DNA of 64,000 nt from Manganitrophus sp963718695 (lineage in GTDB: Bacteria; Nitrospirota; Nitrospiria; SBBL01; Manganitrophaceae): NCBI GenBank assembly GCA_963718695.1, contig OY970371.1, positions 2,790,001 through 2,854,000 on the forward strand, in the 5' to 3' direction. Under the pieces are notes generated by a model. It ran no database searches. It was not told where the DNA came from and worked only from the letters and a program-made list of their open reading frames with translations. The position numbers and the translations under genes are program-made. Position 1 is the first letter of the stretch. Every line of letters begins with the position of its first letter. This document shows, one piece after another, positions 46,554 to 54,418 of this stretch.

Positions 46554-48200
46554 TCACGCTTGCTTGGGGAGAGAGAAACTAAATTCCGTTCCGCGACCCG
46601 ATCGACTCGTCACCCGAATTTTACTCCCGTGACCTTTGACGATGTCCTGGGCGATCGCCAGCCCCAGACCAAAGCCGCCGTAACGGCGGGACTCGGACGA
46701 CTCCACCTGATAGAAGCGGTCAAAAACCTTCCCCTGCTTCTCCTGAGGAATTCCGATCCCCGTATCGGAGACCGAAACCAAAATCTTTCCCTTCTGGTCC
46801 TTAAACCGAACCGTGATCTTCCCCCCTTTGGGGGTAAACTTAACGGCGTTCGAGAGGAGATTGTCGAATACCTGTCCCATCTTTTTTCGGTGACAGTCCA
46901 CCCAGCAGGGCGCCGACCCGATCGAGGCAACGATCACGATCCCCTTTTCTTCCGCCTTGGGCCGGACCGATTGGAGGCTCTCCTCTAAAATCTCCACCAA
47001 ATTCATTCGCTCGAGCAAGAGGGTCTGCTCGCCCGTTTCCAGCTTCGAGAAATCAAGAAGATCGTCGATCAGGTCGAGCTGCTTATGAATATTCCGGAGC
47101 GCGATCTCCAGATACTCCTTCTGAAGGGACGCCAAAGGACCGGCCTTCCCTTTCAGTACCAAGCTGGTATACCCCTTTACCGCCACCATCGGCGTTTTCA
47201 GCTCATGCGAGACGTTCGACAGCAGATTCGTCTTCATCTGATCGAGGCTCTTCAGCTCTCGATTCGCCTCCTCCAGGGCCAGCTTCGTCTTTCGGAGGCT
47301 TCGGTTCATTCGATTCAGCTCCTCGAAGAGGCCGGCATTTTGGATCGCCAGGGCCGCCAGATCGGCCAAGCCGATGACCAATCTGAAATCCCTTTTCATA
47401 AAGGCTTGCGTCGCGACTTGACTGTCGAGATAAAGCGCCCCGCCGAGTTGTCCCTGATAGATCACCGGCACGGCCAAAAGCGTTTTAATGCGCAATTGCT
47501 TTAGGACCGGGTGCGTCTGGATTTCTCCCGCCTCCGCGTTTGGGAGCAGAACGATTTCCCCTTTCTCCAATTGAGTCAGGATCTCTTTATCATTACTCAG
47601 CAGCGCGGTGACCGTTTCGACCCAATCCGGGTCCGCATCCGTTTCTCCGGTCACCCGGTGCGTCTCGCCTCCTTTATAGAGGAGAAAGAGACTCCGTGAA
47701 AAACCGGTCAGGTGCGATGCTTCGCGAAGGACTTCATTGAGGATGGAATCGAGATGCAGGGTGGAAATAAAGGTTCGGGCGATTTGATAAAGGACCTCGA
47801 CCTCGGAGAGCCGCCGCTTTTCCAGTCCTTGCCGGATCGACGTCTTCAGCCCCTCGATGCCGAACGGTTTGACGAGATAAGCATAGGCGCCCCGATTCAA
47901 TGCCTCGACGGCGGACTCCAGGGAGGCATAGCCGGTCAGGAGGATCGTCACCGGCCTCGGCCAAAGCGTTTCGGCGTGGGCCAGCACATCGAGACCGCTC
48001 ATCCCTTTCATCTTCAGATCGGTCAGGATGAGATCGAAAGAGGCGCGCTCCATCGCCTGAACGGCCTCTTCACCGCTGGAGGTGGTCACCACCTGGTATC
48101 CCTCCAGCTCCAGGATGCTCCGGAGGGTCTCCAGAAGAGCCTCTTCATCGTCCACCAGAAGGATCTTCTCGTTCAACTTTGCGGCGGGAACCTGAATCAT
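46554..48200 (-). CDS. Soluble hybrid histidine kinase: REC-GAF-HisKA-HATPase
   Basis: 548 residues. The receiver (about 12-128) has ILLVDDEE, LILTDLKMKGMSG, ILLTGYAS and YLVKPF. The GAF domain spans about 150-300. A short coiled coil (LNRMNRSLRKTKLALEEANREL) joins it to the HisKA box LSNVSHELKTPMVAVKGYTS. The ATPase domain has DNLLSNAVKFTPKGG, VSDTGIGIP and GFGLGLAI. No membrane segment, so it differs from the membrane kinase PrsK that usually accompanies PrsR. It lies directly upstream of the PrsR-like regulator and is probably its kinase. Receiver-first architecture suggests input from another kinase. Confidence 0.93.
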   Translation of the reverse strand: MIQVPAAKLNEKILLVDDEEALLETLRSILELEGYQVVTTSSGEEAVQAMERASFDLILTDLKMKGMSGLDVLAHAETLWPRPVTILLTGYASLESAVEALNRGAYAYLVKPFGIEGLKTSIRQGLEKRRLSEVEVLYQIARTFISTLHLDSILNEVLREASHLTGFSRSLFLLYKGGETHRVTGETDADPDWVETVTALLSNDKEILTQLEKGEIVLLPNAEAGEIQTHPVLKQLRIKTLLAVPVIYQGQLGGALYLDSQVATQAFMKRDFRLVIGLADLAALAIQNAGLFEELNRMNRSLRKTKLALEEANRELKSLDQMKTNLLSNVSHELKTPMVAVKGYTSLVLKGKAGPLASLQKEYLEIALRNIHKQLDLIDDLLDFSKLETGEQTLLLERMNLVEILEESLQSVRPKAEEKGIVIVASIGSAPCWVDCHRKKMGQVFDNLLSNAVKFTPKGGKITVRFKDQKGKILVSVSDTGIGIPQEKQGKVFDRFYQVESSESRRYGGFGLGLAIAQDIVKGHGSKIRVTSRSGRGTEFSFSLPKQA

Positions 48201-48863
48201 CCTTCTCTTTCCTCCAATCCCGGAAATTTCTCAAGCAAGAATTTGCTCCCCCTTCCGGCTCCTGACAGCCCCGGACTTCAGGAATTCATTCCAGATCGGG
48301 ATCCATGAAGTCACCCGGTGAGCGAACACGGAGGAAACTCCGCCGCCGGCTGCAAGCGCAGTCGGCCTTCTTATGGTTGAGGGTCGTCCTTGCGGGTTCC
48401 ATTTGAAGAAGAAGAGGAAAGTATTCACTTCGGTAAGTGGGACGCGGCCCCCCCGTGCCCTTCGGAAAATCTAGATTTATTCTACTCTAAAAAAAATTTG
48501 TGAATCAAGTTTTTTCCTGAGAAAGAGTTTTTGCATGAAACCTGCAAGCTTTTTCGCTCCTTTTCATGAAAACTCCGCATTTTTAGGGGATAAAGGGAGG
48601 CATGCCGCATGCCCTCATTGTTTTTCCTCTGGCATTTAATTTGCTCCTAAGACACAGCGACGCTCAAAAGTAGGCGAGCGTCTTGCTCCAGGTTGCAATT
48701 TACAGATGCGGGGCAAATAGAGGCTCTTCGGGTTGGAGATTCATCCGGGGAGATCTACGGTACGGAAATCGATCCCGTATTGAATGCCTCAATTTAACTT
48801 CACAGAAACTTTTTGGTGCAATCGAGAGAACAGACATCAAAGAGCAACGGGAGGTGATATAGG
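48201..48863. other. Divergent intergenic region, 663 bases
   Basis: It separates the minus-strand kinase (start 48200) from the plus-strand secreted protein (start 48864). On the plus strand, hairpin CGGAG-GAAA-CTCCG (48329-48342) is followed directly by GCCGGCTGC-AAGC-GCAGTCGGC (48345-48366), which could be a structured RNA, unassigned. An AT-rich stretch spans 48470-48540. A sigma-54 promoter is at 48629-48645, and a GACGCTC/GAGCGTC hairpin (48659-48682) lies at its predicted transcript start. No protein gene is convincing. Confidence 0.6.
48629..48645 (+). promoter_or_regulatory. Sigma-54 (-24/-12) promoter
   Basis: CTGGCATTTAATTTGCT matches the consensus with GG (48631-48632) and GC (48643-48644) ten bases apart. 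The only gene downstream on this strand is the secreted protein at 48864, giving a leader of about 208 bases. Confidence 0.75.
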
Positions 48864-49250
48864 ATGAAAAAATTACTGATGGTTGGAATGCTCTCCGCAG
48901 CCCTTATCGGGGCGGCCACACTCTCACCGATTTATGCGGCCGGTGAGCAAGAAGGCGCGGCTCAGGGTGATCAAGGCGCCGGTAGCACTGCTCCGGGAGC
49001 CTCCGGTGATCAGGGCGCCGGCGGCGGCATGGCTCAGGGACAAAAACTGAGCGGTGTCGAGGTCACTGAGATCAATAAAGATCAAGGGACCGTCCAGATC
49101 AAGAAACAAGAGGGTGGCCAAGAAACACTCAAGCTTGACCCGAGCCAAAAAGCACAGCTCGATCAAATCCAGAAGGGTGACAAAGTGGATATCACAATGG
49201 TCGATCGCGGTGGTGAAAAAGTCGCAACCTCAATCTCGAAGAGCAGCTAG
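48864..49250 (+). CDS. Small secreted protein with Gly/Gln-rich linker
   Basis: 128 residues. Signal peptide MKKLLMVGMLSAALIGAATL ending near IYAAG. A low-complexity Gly/Ala/Gln/Asp linker at about 27-60 has the near-repeats DQGAGSTAPGASG and DQGAGGGMAQG. The folded part (KLSGVEVTEINKDQGTVQIK...LKLDPSQKAQLDQIQKGDKVDITMV) has the pattern of a small beta-barrel. The family is not recognised. It has no PEP-CTERM tail. GGGAGGTGATATAGG precedes the ATG. It is probably sigma-54-controlled together with the polysaccharide genes, so a matrix or envelope role is possible. Confidence 0.82.
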   Translation: MKKLLMVGMLSAALIGAATLSPIYAAGEQEGAAQGDQGAGSTAPGASGDQGAGGGMAQGQKLSGVEVTEINKDQGTVQIKKQEGGQETLKLDPSQKAQLDQIQKGDKVDITMVDRGGEKVATSISKSS

Positions 49251-49266
49251 ACCTTTCTGGTACCCG

Positions 49267-49298
49267 GAGGAAAGAGAGGAGCGATCCTCTCTTTCCTC
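49267..49298 (+). terminator. Strong hairpin after the secreted-protein gene
   Basis: Perfect 14-base stem (GAGGAAAGAGAGGA at 49267-49280, TCCTCTCTTTCCTC at 49285-49298) with a GCGA loop, starting 16 bases after the stop at 49250. The following sequence (TCCCTTATAAAT) is only weakly T-rich. Confidence 0.65.
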
Positions 49299-49354
49299 TC
49301 CCTTATAAATAAGAGCGAAGGCAATCACGACCGTCCACCCGAGGAGAGGGAACC

Positions 49355-49525
49355 ATGAACGAAGATGATCTCTTTACCGCTGATCAGGAAGATCGTTATT
49401 TGAACCGCCTCCGCCGTTCCACACGAAATACAAACGCGTCTCCGGATGATGATTCCGGACGGGGCGGTGAATCGATAGGCCCCTTTTCTCCCGATTATTT
49501 TAATTCCATTTGGGAAGGACGTTAA
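49355..49525 (+). CDS. Small acidic hypothetical protein (56 residues)
   Basis: ATG 49355 is preceded by GAGGAGAGGG. The translation is hydrophilic and acidic at the N terminus (MNEDDLFTADQEDRYLNRL), with a basic RLRRSTR patch and an aromatic end (FSPDYFNSIWEGR). No family recognised and no membrane segment. Support rests on the ribosome site and position between two other small plus-strand genes; comparative data are needed to be sure it is real. Confidence 0.5.
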   Translation: MNEDDLFTADQEDRYLNRLRRSTRNTNASPDDDSGRGGESIGPFSPDYFNSIWEGR

Positions 49526-49554
49526 CCGTCCTTCCGGCTTTATCCGAGGAAGAC

Positions 49555-49716
49555 TTGCTTAAGAAGTTATCGATTCCATATATGATCGTGCTCCCTGTAG
49601 GCGTCGTCTTATTTTACAGACCGATCTGGGGCCTTTCGGAGACGCTCTTCTTTCTGCTTGCTGGAACGTACCTACTCATCGCTGCAGAAGTCGCAAAAAA
49701 GGGGGGAGCCGGGTGA
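49555..49716 (+). CDS. Small two-helix membrane protein
   Basis: From TTG 49555 (GAGGA five bases upstream) the product is 53 residues with two hydrophobic helices, SIPYMIVLPVGVVLFY and ETLFFLLAGTYLLIAAEVA, and a basic end (KKGGAG). The frame is open to TTG 49510, which would overlap the previous small ORF. It starts 30 bases after the stop of that ORF, so the two may be co-translated. Function unknown. Confidence 0.5.
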   Translation: MLKKLSIPYMIVLPVGVVLFYRPIWGLSETLFFLLAGTYLLIAAEVAKKGGAG

Positions 49717-49765
49717 ACCGGCTCGCCTCCTCCCTGATTCGGGAGACCCCTTCACAACCGATTCC

Positions 49766-50902
49766 ATGAAAACAATGACGAGAAAACCGCCCCGGCAGGT
49801 GGATCGCTATTTTGTCAAAAAACCGCCCGAATTTACCAAAGGGATGGCGCAGCAGCACTATCATGCGATGAACGTGCTCCTGCGCGTCGCCCGGGTCACC
49901 AGCAGTCATTCCGACATGGAGCTCTCTCTGAACACGCTGATGGATCTGGTCTCGGAGGTTACGCCGTACGACTGGGGGCTCTTTTATCTTTGGGACGACC
50001 ACAAAGACTCGCTCCAGTTGAGGGCGACGAGAGGCTTCGGGAAGAGCTTTCCTCCCCTCCTGGAGAAGGGAAATCTCGTCGCCCGATGGACCTTCCAATA
50101 TTCCAAGCCGATTTTTATTCCGGAGAACGCCGGCAAAGAGATGGAGCACTATTTCTCGCTGCTGAAAACCGACGCTGTGATCTCCATCCCCATCCTGGTG
50201 AACAATCGACTGGCGGCCATTCTTCAGTTGGGCGGATGCCGGCAGCGCCGATTCACGGAAGAAGACGCGCTGCTGATCTGGATGTTGGCGATGCAATCGG
50301 AAGCCCTCTTTCATAACAGCCAGACGGAGCGGGAATTCCTGCGGCGGATGGCGATGACCGACGGATTGACCGGCCTCTTCAACCGCCGCTACTTCGACGA
50401 GCAGGTCGACCGGGAGATCCAGCGCTCCTACCGCACCGGCAAGCCGTTCGTCCTGATGATGCTGGATGTTGACTTCTTTAAGAAATACAACGACCGCTAC
50501 CGGCACCTCAAAGGGGACCAGGCCCTCCGGGAAATCGCCATCATCCTGAAGGCCCGGCTCCGCCAAATCGATACCGTCTCCCGCTTCGGCGGTGAAGAGT
50601 TCTCGGTCTTGCTTCCGGAGACCGAAGAAGTCGGCGGCCTCGCCGTCGCAAAACATATCAGTTGCTCGGTTAAAAATCATTCATTCGTCGGAAAGGAGAA
50701 AAAACGCGACGTCAGAATGACCATGAGTATCGGCTGCTCGGTCTTTCCCTATGACGGGAAAGAAAAAGAGGAGCTGATTCATCGCGCCGATCTCGCCCTG
50801 TACCACGCGAAAGAGTCGGGGCGCGACCAGGTCATTCTTTTTTCGCAACTGAAGGGAAAACCATACGATCAACAACTCAAGGAGGAACAAAATGTCTTCT
50901 AA
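49766..50902 (+). CDS. GAF-GGDEF diguanylate cyclase
   Basis: 378 residues from MKTMTRKPP. GAF domain at about 45-200 (DMELSLNTLMDLVSEVTPYDWGLF to AILQLGG). GGDEF domain from TDGLTGLFNRRYFDEQ; catalytic RFGGEEF with G275-F279, and a clear inhibitory I-site RQID five residues before it. All metal-binding parts (MMLDVDFFKKYND) are present, so it should make c-di-GMP with product inhibition. Cytoplasmic. It overlaps the downstream lipoprotein by 11 bases, linking the two. The PilZ protein at 5407 is a possible receptor. Confidence 0.93.
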   Translation: MKTMTRKPPRQVDRYFVKKPPEFTKGMAQQHYHAMNVLLRVARVTSSHSDMELSLNTLMDLVSEVTPYDWGLFYLWDDHKDSLQLRATRGFGKSFPPLLEKGNLVARWTFQYSKPIFIPENAGKEMEHYFSLLKTDAVISIPILVNNRLAAILQLGGCRQRRFTEEDALLIWMLAMQSEALFHNSQTEREFLRRMAMTDGLTGLFNRRYFDEQVDREIQRSYRTGKPFVLMMLDVDFFKKYNDRYRHLKGDQALREIAIILKARLRQIDTVSRFGGEEFSVLLPETEEVGGLAVAKHISCSVKNHSFVGKEKKRDVRMTMSIGCSVFPYDGKEKEELIHRADLALYHAKESGRDQVILFSQLKGKPYDQQLKEEQNVF

Positions 50903-52649
50903 AACCAGCATGAAGCGGTTTTGGCACTTCATCCTCCTGTCTGCGTTCATCGCGACAGGGTTTGGATGCGGAAGTGGTGGGGGGGGAAGCAGCAGCAATA
51001 AAGGAGGATCGGATGCTTCGGCTCCTCGGTTTACCGGTTTGGAGACGGTAGGCAACGATAATGGGAACGTGGTCTTAACCTCGAAGGAGGCAACCGACGA
51101 TCAGACCTCTCCTGCCGAGATGAACTATCTGATCTATGTCGCCACCTCACCGGAGGGGGTTCAGCGGAACGGAGAAACCCCTTACGTCGTTACAGGAGCC
51201 CAAGCCTGCAGCGGCGGACAGTGCACCTTCACTTTAACCGATCTGAATAAAGACGGGAATACGACCTACTATTTCGGGAGCCATGCAAGAGATGCTTCCG
51301 GGAAACTCGATGAGGATGCGCACCCGACCGAAGGGACCTTAACGGTCACACCTTTAATGGTGGCGGTTCAACCGCCGCCGGGCGGCAGTGGGGAGAACAT
51401 TATCGCCTCATCCAGCCTGAACATTAATAAAAGTCGTAATGCGGTCCATCCGGCGCTTGCGATCGTAGGCGATCAGCGTTATCTCATTTGGGAGGAGTGC
51501 GAAGATGATCCGGGAGCGATCCGCCGACCCGACGACACTATAGAACGCCCAACGCCTGGGGGTTGGGAAGATGATCATCCATGCGCTTTTAACACCCCCT
51601 CACAGATCTATGTCCGACAGGGGGCCAACTGGGATCTCCTGACCGACTCCGATCCCGCCTTGGGCGGACGAAGCGATTTGACCCGAAATGCTTCCGGTCA
51701 TAGTCACAGCCCCACGCTCGCTTTCGATGGCACAACGCTTTACACCGCTTGGACAGAGCGCGGAATACCCACTACACCCGGCGACATTTTCGTTAGAAAA
51801 TTCGATGCGGCCTCGGGATGGACCGATACCGGCTTTCCTAGCCGAGGCTTCGACGGCTGGCCGGCCCTCACTCGGCATCCCATCCTCGGAGCCGCATTGG
51901 GAATGGGCTTTGAGCGCTCCGCGGGCTCCAACCGCCAGTTATTTTTCCAGACGTTCGATGGAGGAAGCTGGCAGTCGGCCATAGGCCCCCTGAACAAGGA
52001 CGCAGCAAGGACTGCCGAAGCTCCTGTGTTCTCGAAAAAAGGGGATCTGTATGTCACTTGGAAGGAGATGACACGGCCAACCGCTCCAACGATACCGAAC
52101 ATCTTCGTGAAACGATGGAGCAATACGACATCGACTTGGGACGATGTGGCCGGCGGCGCGCCGCTGAACCTTGACACTGAAAAAGAGGCGCGTTATCCCA
52201 GCATTGATGTATTAGGGAACGTCCCGTATGTCGTTTGGCATGAATGCTTCGATGCTGGCTGCAGCAGAAAACATATCTTCGTAAAGCGATTGGAAGGCAG
52301 CCAATGGATTCAGGTCAAGGACACAGGGGTCTGCGGAGAGGGTCCGACCGCCGATCGGGACTGCGGCAGCCTGAATATCAGCAGTCGGGATGCGAAGACT
52401 CCGTCTCTGGCCGTTCACAACGACAAAGTCTTTGTCGCATGGTCGGAGCGCGATACTAAAACGAACAAATGGGCAGTTCGGATTAAGCGCCTTGACGGGG
52501 ACACCTGGGTTCCGCTGACCTTGCCTCAAGACCTGTTCGTGAATAATGCCCACTCTCCGATGCTTTATGCAAATGGATCACTGCATATTGCCTGGGTGGA
52601 GGAAAACGAAGCCGGAGTATTGCAGTTGATTGTTGCAAAACTCGGGTAA
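50892..52649 (+). CDS. Large extracytoplasmic lipoprotein, beta-propeller-like
   Basis: 585 residues. Lipoprotein signal with Cys at GFGCGSGGGG (about residue 26), then a Gly/Ser tether. After a fibronectin-like segment (about 45-150) come repeats each containing a pattern like PxLAxxGxxxYxxWxE: HPALAIVGDQRYLIWEEC, SPTLAFDGTTLYTAWTER, APVFSKKGDLYVTWKEM, YPSIDVLGNVPYVVWHEC, TPSLAVHNDKVFVAWSER, SPMLYANGSLHIAWVEE. Six such blades suggest a propeller. Several cysteines are paired by position. Ligand unknown. AAGGAGG precedes the ATG. Co-transcribed with the diguanylate cyclase. Confidence 0.85.
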   Translation: MSSKTSMKRFWHFILLSAFIATGFGCGSGGGGSSSNKGGSDASAPRFTGLETVGNDNGNVVLTSKEATDDQTSPAEMNYLIYVATSPEGVQRNGETPYVVTGAQACSGGQCTFTLTDLNKDGNTTYYFGSHARDASGKLDEDAHPTEGTLTVTPLMVAVQPPPGGSGENIIASSSLNINKSRNAVHPALAIVGDQRYLIWEECEDDPGAIRRPDDTIERPTPGGWEDDHPCAFNTPSQIYVRQGANWDLLTDSDPALGGRSDLTRNASGHSHSPTLAFDGTTLYTAWTERGIPTTPGDIFVRKFDAASGWTDTGFPSRGFDGWPALTRHPILGAALGMGFERSAGSNRQLFFQTFDGGSWQSAIGPLNKDAARTAEAPVFSKKGDLYVTWKEMTRPTAPTIPNIFVKRWSNTTSTWDDVAGGAPLNLDTEKEARYPSIDVLGNVPYVVWHECFDAGCSRKHIFVKRLEGSQWIQVKDTGVCGEGPTADRDCGSLNISSRDAKTPSLAVHNDKVFVAWSERDTKTNKWAVRIKRLDGDTWVPLTLPQDLFVNNAHSPMLYANGSLHIAWVEENEAGVLQLIVAKLG

Positions 52650-52662
52650 TCTGTTCTGATGG

Positions 52663-52702
52663 GATGCCGGACCCCGAAAACGGGGGGTCCGGCATCTTAA
52701 TT
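52663..52702 (+). terminator. Rho-independent terminator after the lipoprotein gene
   Basis: Thirteen-base perfect stem, GATGCCGGACCCC (52663-52675) with GGGGTCCGGCATC (52684-52696), then TTAATTTTA. It separates this unit from the nuo operon. The following bases to 52886 contain a weaker hairpin (GACCC...GGGT then CTTTTAT near 52840) and nothing else I can name. Confidence 0.85.
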
Positions 52703-52886
52703 TTATGATCCTTTCACCATCACTAATGAAGAATAGGAGGCTTCCAAGCTGCAGAGCGAGCCCGTTCGATCGTTAAAGGCATAACCACTTACATAGTCCG
52801 AAAGACCCATCTCGGCCGACCAAAGGGTAGGTCCTTTTATCTATTGAACATCAGACATTCCCCACGCTAAGATAACCACCAATCCT

Positions 52887-52915
52887 TTGACAAAAAACAT
52901 AAATTATGAAAGAAT
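52887..52915 (+). promoter_or_regulatory. Sigma-70-type promoter for the nuo operon
   Basis: TTGACA at 52887-52892 is a perfect -35; AAGAAT at 52910-52915 is a fair -10 at 17-base spacing. The start would be near 52922, about 55 bases ahead of nuoA. Confidence 0.6.
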
Positions 52916-52977
52916 AGCGCCTCGCTAACGCGCCCGCGCTCATTAACAACGGCGATTGATTTAGGCTGGTTTATTTA

Positions 52978-53346
52978 ATGATTGAAGCCCCGCCCATCAA
53001 TTATATTCCGATCTTTCTTTTTATCCTCGCTTCGATCGTCTTTGGGGTCGGAACGCTGGTCATCAGCTATTTTGTCCAGCCGCGGGTCTACAACAAAGAG
53101 AAGCTGACCACCTACGAATGCGGCAGCGAGCCGATCTCCGACGCCCGGATGCCCTTCCCCGTTCGCTACTACATCATCGCGATGCTCTTTGTGATCTTCG
53201 ATATCGAGATCGCCTTTCTCTATCCCTGGGCGGTCGCCTTCAACAAGCTCGGCCTGTTTGGACTCATCGAGATGGTGATTTTTATCGCCCTTTTTCTAAT
53301 TGGGTATATCTACGCCTGGAGAAAGGGAGGACTGGAATGGGATTAA
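52978..53346 (+). CDS. nuoA: NADH-quinone oxidoreductase subunit A
   Basis: 122 residues, three membrane helices (IPIFLFILASIVFGVGTLVISYFV, YYIIAMLFVIFDIEIAFLYPWAVAF, FGLIEMVIFIALFLIGYIYAW). The conserved loop YECGSEPISDARMPFPVRYY and the FDIE motif identify NuoA, which lies next to the quinone site of complex I. No good ribosome site precedes the ATG (GGTTTATTTA). It overlaps nuoB by 10 bases and heads the operon. Confidence 0.96.
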   Translation: MIEAPPINYIPIFLFILASIVFGVGTLVISYFVQPRVYNKEKLTTYECGSEPISDARMPFPVRYYIIAMLFVIFDIEIAFLYPWAVAFNKLGLFGLIEMVIFIALFLIGYIYAWRKGGLEWD

Positions 53347-53813
53347 CCGGAAAATTCGAGGCGAACTTTATCACGACGACCCTCGATCAGGCGGTCAACT
53401 GGGCCCGGAAAGGCTCCCTTTGGCCGATGACCTTCGGGCTCGCCTGCTGCGCGATCGAGATGATCGCCGCCGTCGCCTCTCGATACGACATCGACCGCTT
53501 CGGGGCGGGCGTTTTCCGCGGCTCTCCCCGGCAGTCGGATCTGATGATCGTCGCCGGAACGGTCTGCCGGCGGATGGCCCCGGTCATCCGAAAAGTGTAT
53601 GATCAGATGCCCGAGCCGAAATATGTAATTTCGATGGGCTCCTGCGCCACTTCGGGGAACATTTATAACAGCTACAGCGTGGTGCAGGGCGTCGATCGCT
53701 TCGTTCCGGTCGATATCTACGTCCCCGGCTGCCCGCCGACCCCGGAAGCCCTCTTGGAGGGCGTTTTGCGGCTCCAGGACCAGATTATGAAGAAGAAGGT
53801 CTTCACGAAATGA
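53337..53813 (+). CDS. nuoB: NADH-quinone oxidoreductase subunit B
   Basis: 158 residues from MGLTGKFEAN, with AAAGGGAGG upstream; the frame is open to 53118 in the nuoA shadow. The N2 cluster ligands are all present: C37, C38 (LACCAIEM), C103 (MGSCATSG) and C132 (VPGCPPTP). This subunit hands electrons to quinone. Overlaps nuoC by 4 bases. Confidence 0.97.
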   Translation: MGLTGKFEANFITTTLDQAVNWARKGSLWPMTFGLACCAIEMIAAVASRYDIDRFGAGVFRGSPRQSDLMIVAGTVCRRMAPVIRKVYDQMPEPKYVISMGSCATSGNIYNSYSVVQGVDRFVPVDIYVPGCPPTPEALLEGVLRLQDQIMKKKVFTK

Positions 53814-54331
53814 ACATTCCCTCCGGAATGGAAGACGGCGGAGAGCACCCGGTGGCCCGGAAGGTCCAGGCGCAGTTTCCCGCCGCGTTTATCGGCGCGA
53901 CCCTTTTTCGAGGCGATCTCTCGATTCACCTGAAGAAAGAGGGGTTGTTCGAGGTGGGCCGGCTGCTTCGGGATGATCCGGCGCTCGATTTCGATTATCC
54001 GGTCCATGTCGCCTCGGTCGATCATATGGGGGAGCGGGAGCGGTTCGAGGTGGTCTATGAATTTTTCTCCATTCGGAAGAAGCATCAGGTCCGGCTGAAG
54101 ACGCGGGTTTCGGAAGACGACTGCACCGTCGATGCGTTGACCCCCCTCTGGGAAGGGCTGAATTTCATGGAACGGGAGGTCTACGACATGATGGGGATCA
54201 AGTTCAACAACCATCCCGATCTCCGCCGGATCCTCCTGCCGGATGAATATGACGAGGGCTACCCCCTTCGGAAAAACTTTCCGATCGAAGGGCGGGGGTG
54301 GCGGGACACTTTTGAATTTTTAGAGTCGTAG
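53810..54331 (+). CDS. nuoC: NADH-quinone oxidoreductase subunit C
   Basis: 173 residues, 30-kDa subunit of the peripheral arm, not fused to NuoD. Conserved region: PLWEGLNFMEREVYDMMGIKFNNHPDLRRILLPDEY, then YPLRKNFPIEGR. The ATG overlaps the nuoB end by 4 bases. After the stop comes an 87-base spacer with a palindromic repeat before nuoD. Confidence 0.96.
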   Translation: MNIPSGMEDGGEHPVARKVQAQFPAAFIGATLFRGDLSIHLKKEGLFEVGRLLRDDPALDFDYPVHVASVDHMGERERFEVVYEFFSIRKKHQVRLKTRVSEDDCTVDALTPLWEGLNFMEREVYDMMGIKFNNHPDLRRILLPDEYDEGYPLRKNFPIEGRGWRDTFEFLES

Positions 54332-54336
54332 GATTT

Positions 54337-54402
54337 GTAGGGGCGATCCTTGTGATCGCCCTCTCATAATCGAAATTGGGCGAATACAAGATTCGCCCCT
54401 AC
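54337..54402. repeat. Palindromic repeat between nuoC and nuoD (GTAGGGGCG type)
   Basis: GTAGGGGCGA near 54337-54347 and CGCCCCTAC at 54394-54402 form the ends; inside are GGGCGAT/ATCGCCC and GGGCGAAT/ATTCGCCC hairpins. Related to 7330-7390 and 60198-60301. Confidence 0.7.
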
Positions 54403-54418
54403 CACACCAGACAACGAT

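Noticed and set aside
48305..48406. 33-codon arginine-rich plus-strand ORF in the divergent region
   Set aside because: No ribosome site and it coincides with the two hairpins; chance is likely.
48296..48420. Possible c-di-GMP (GEMM) or Mn/yybP-type riboswitch
   Set aside because: Conserved core bases of these classes could not be found in either strand; kept only as an unassigned structured region.
48231..48428. 65-codon minus-strand ORF upstream of the kinase
   Set aside because: No ribosome site and the region folds as hairpins; more likely non-coding.
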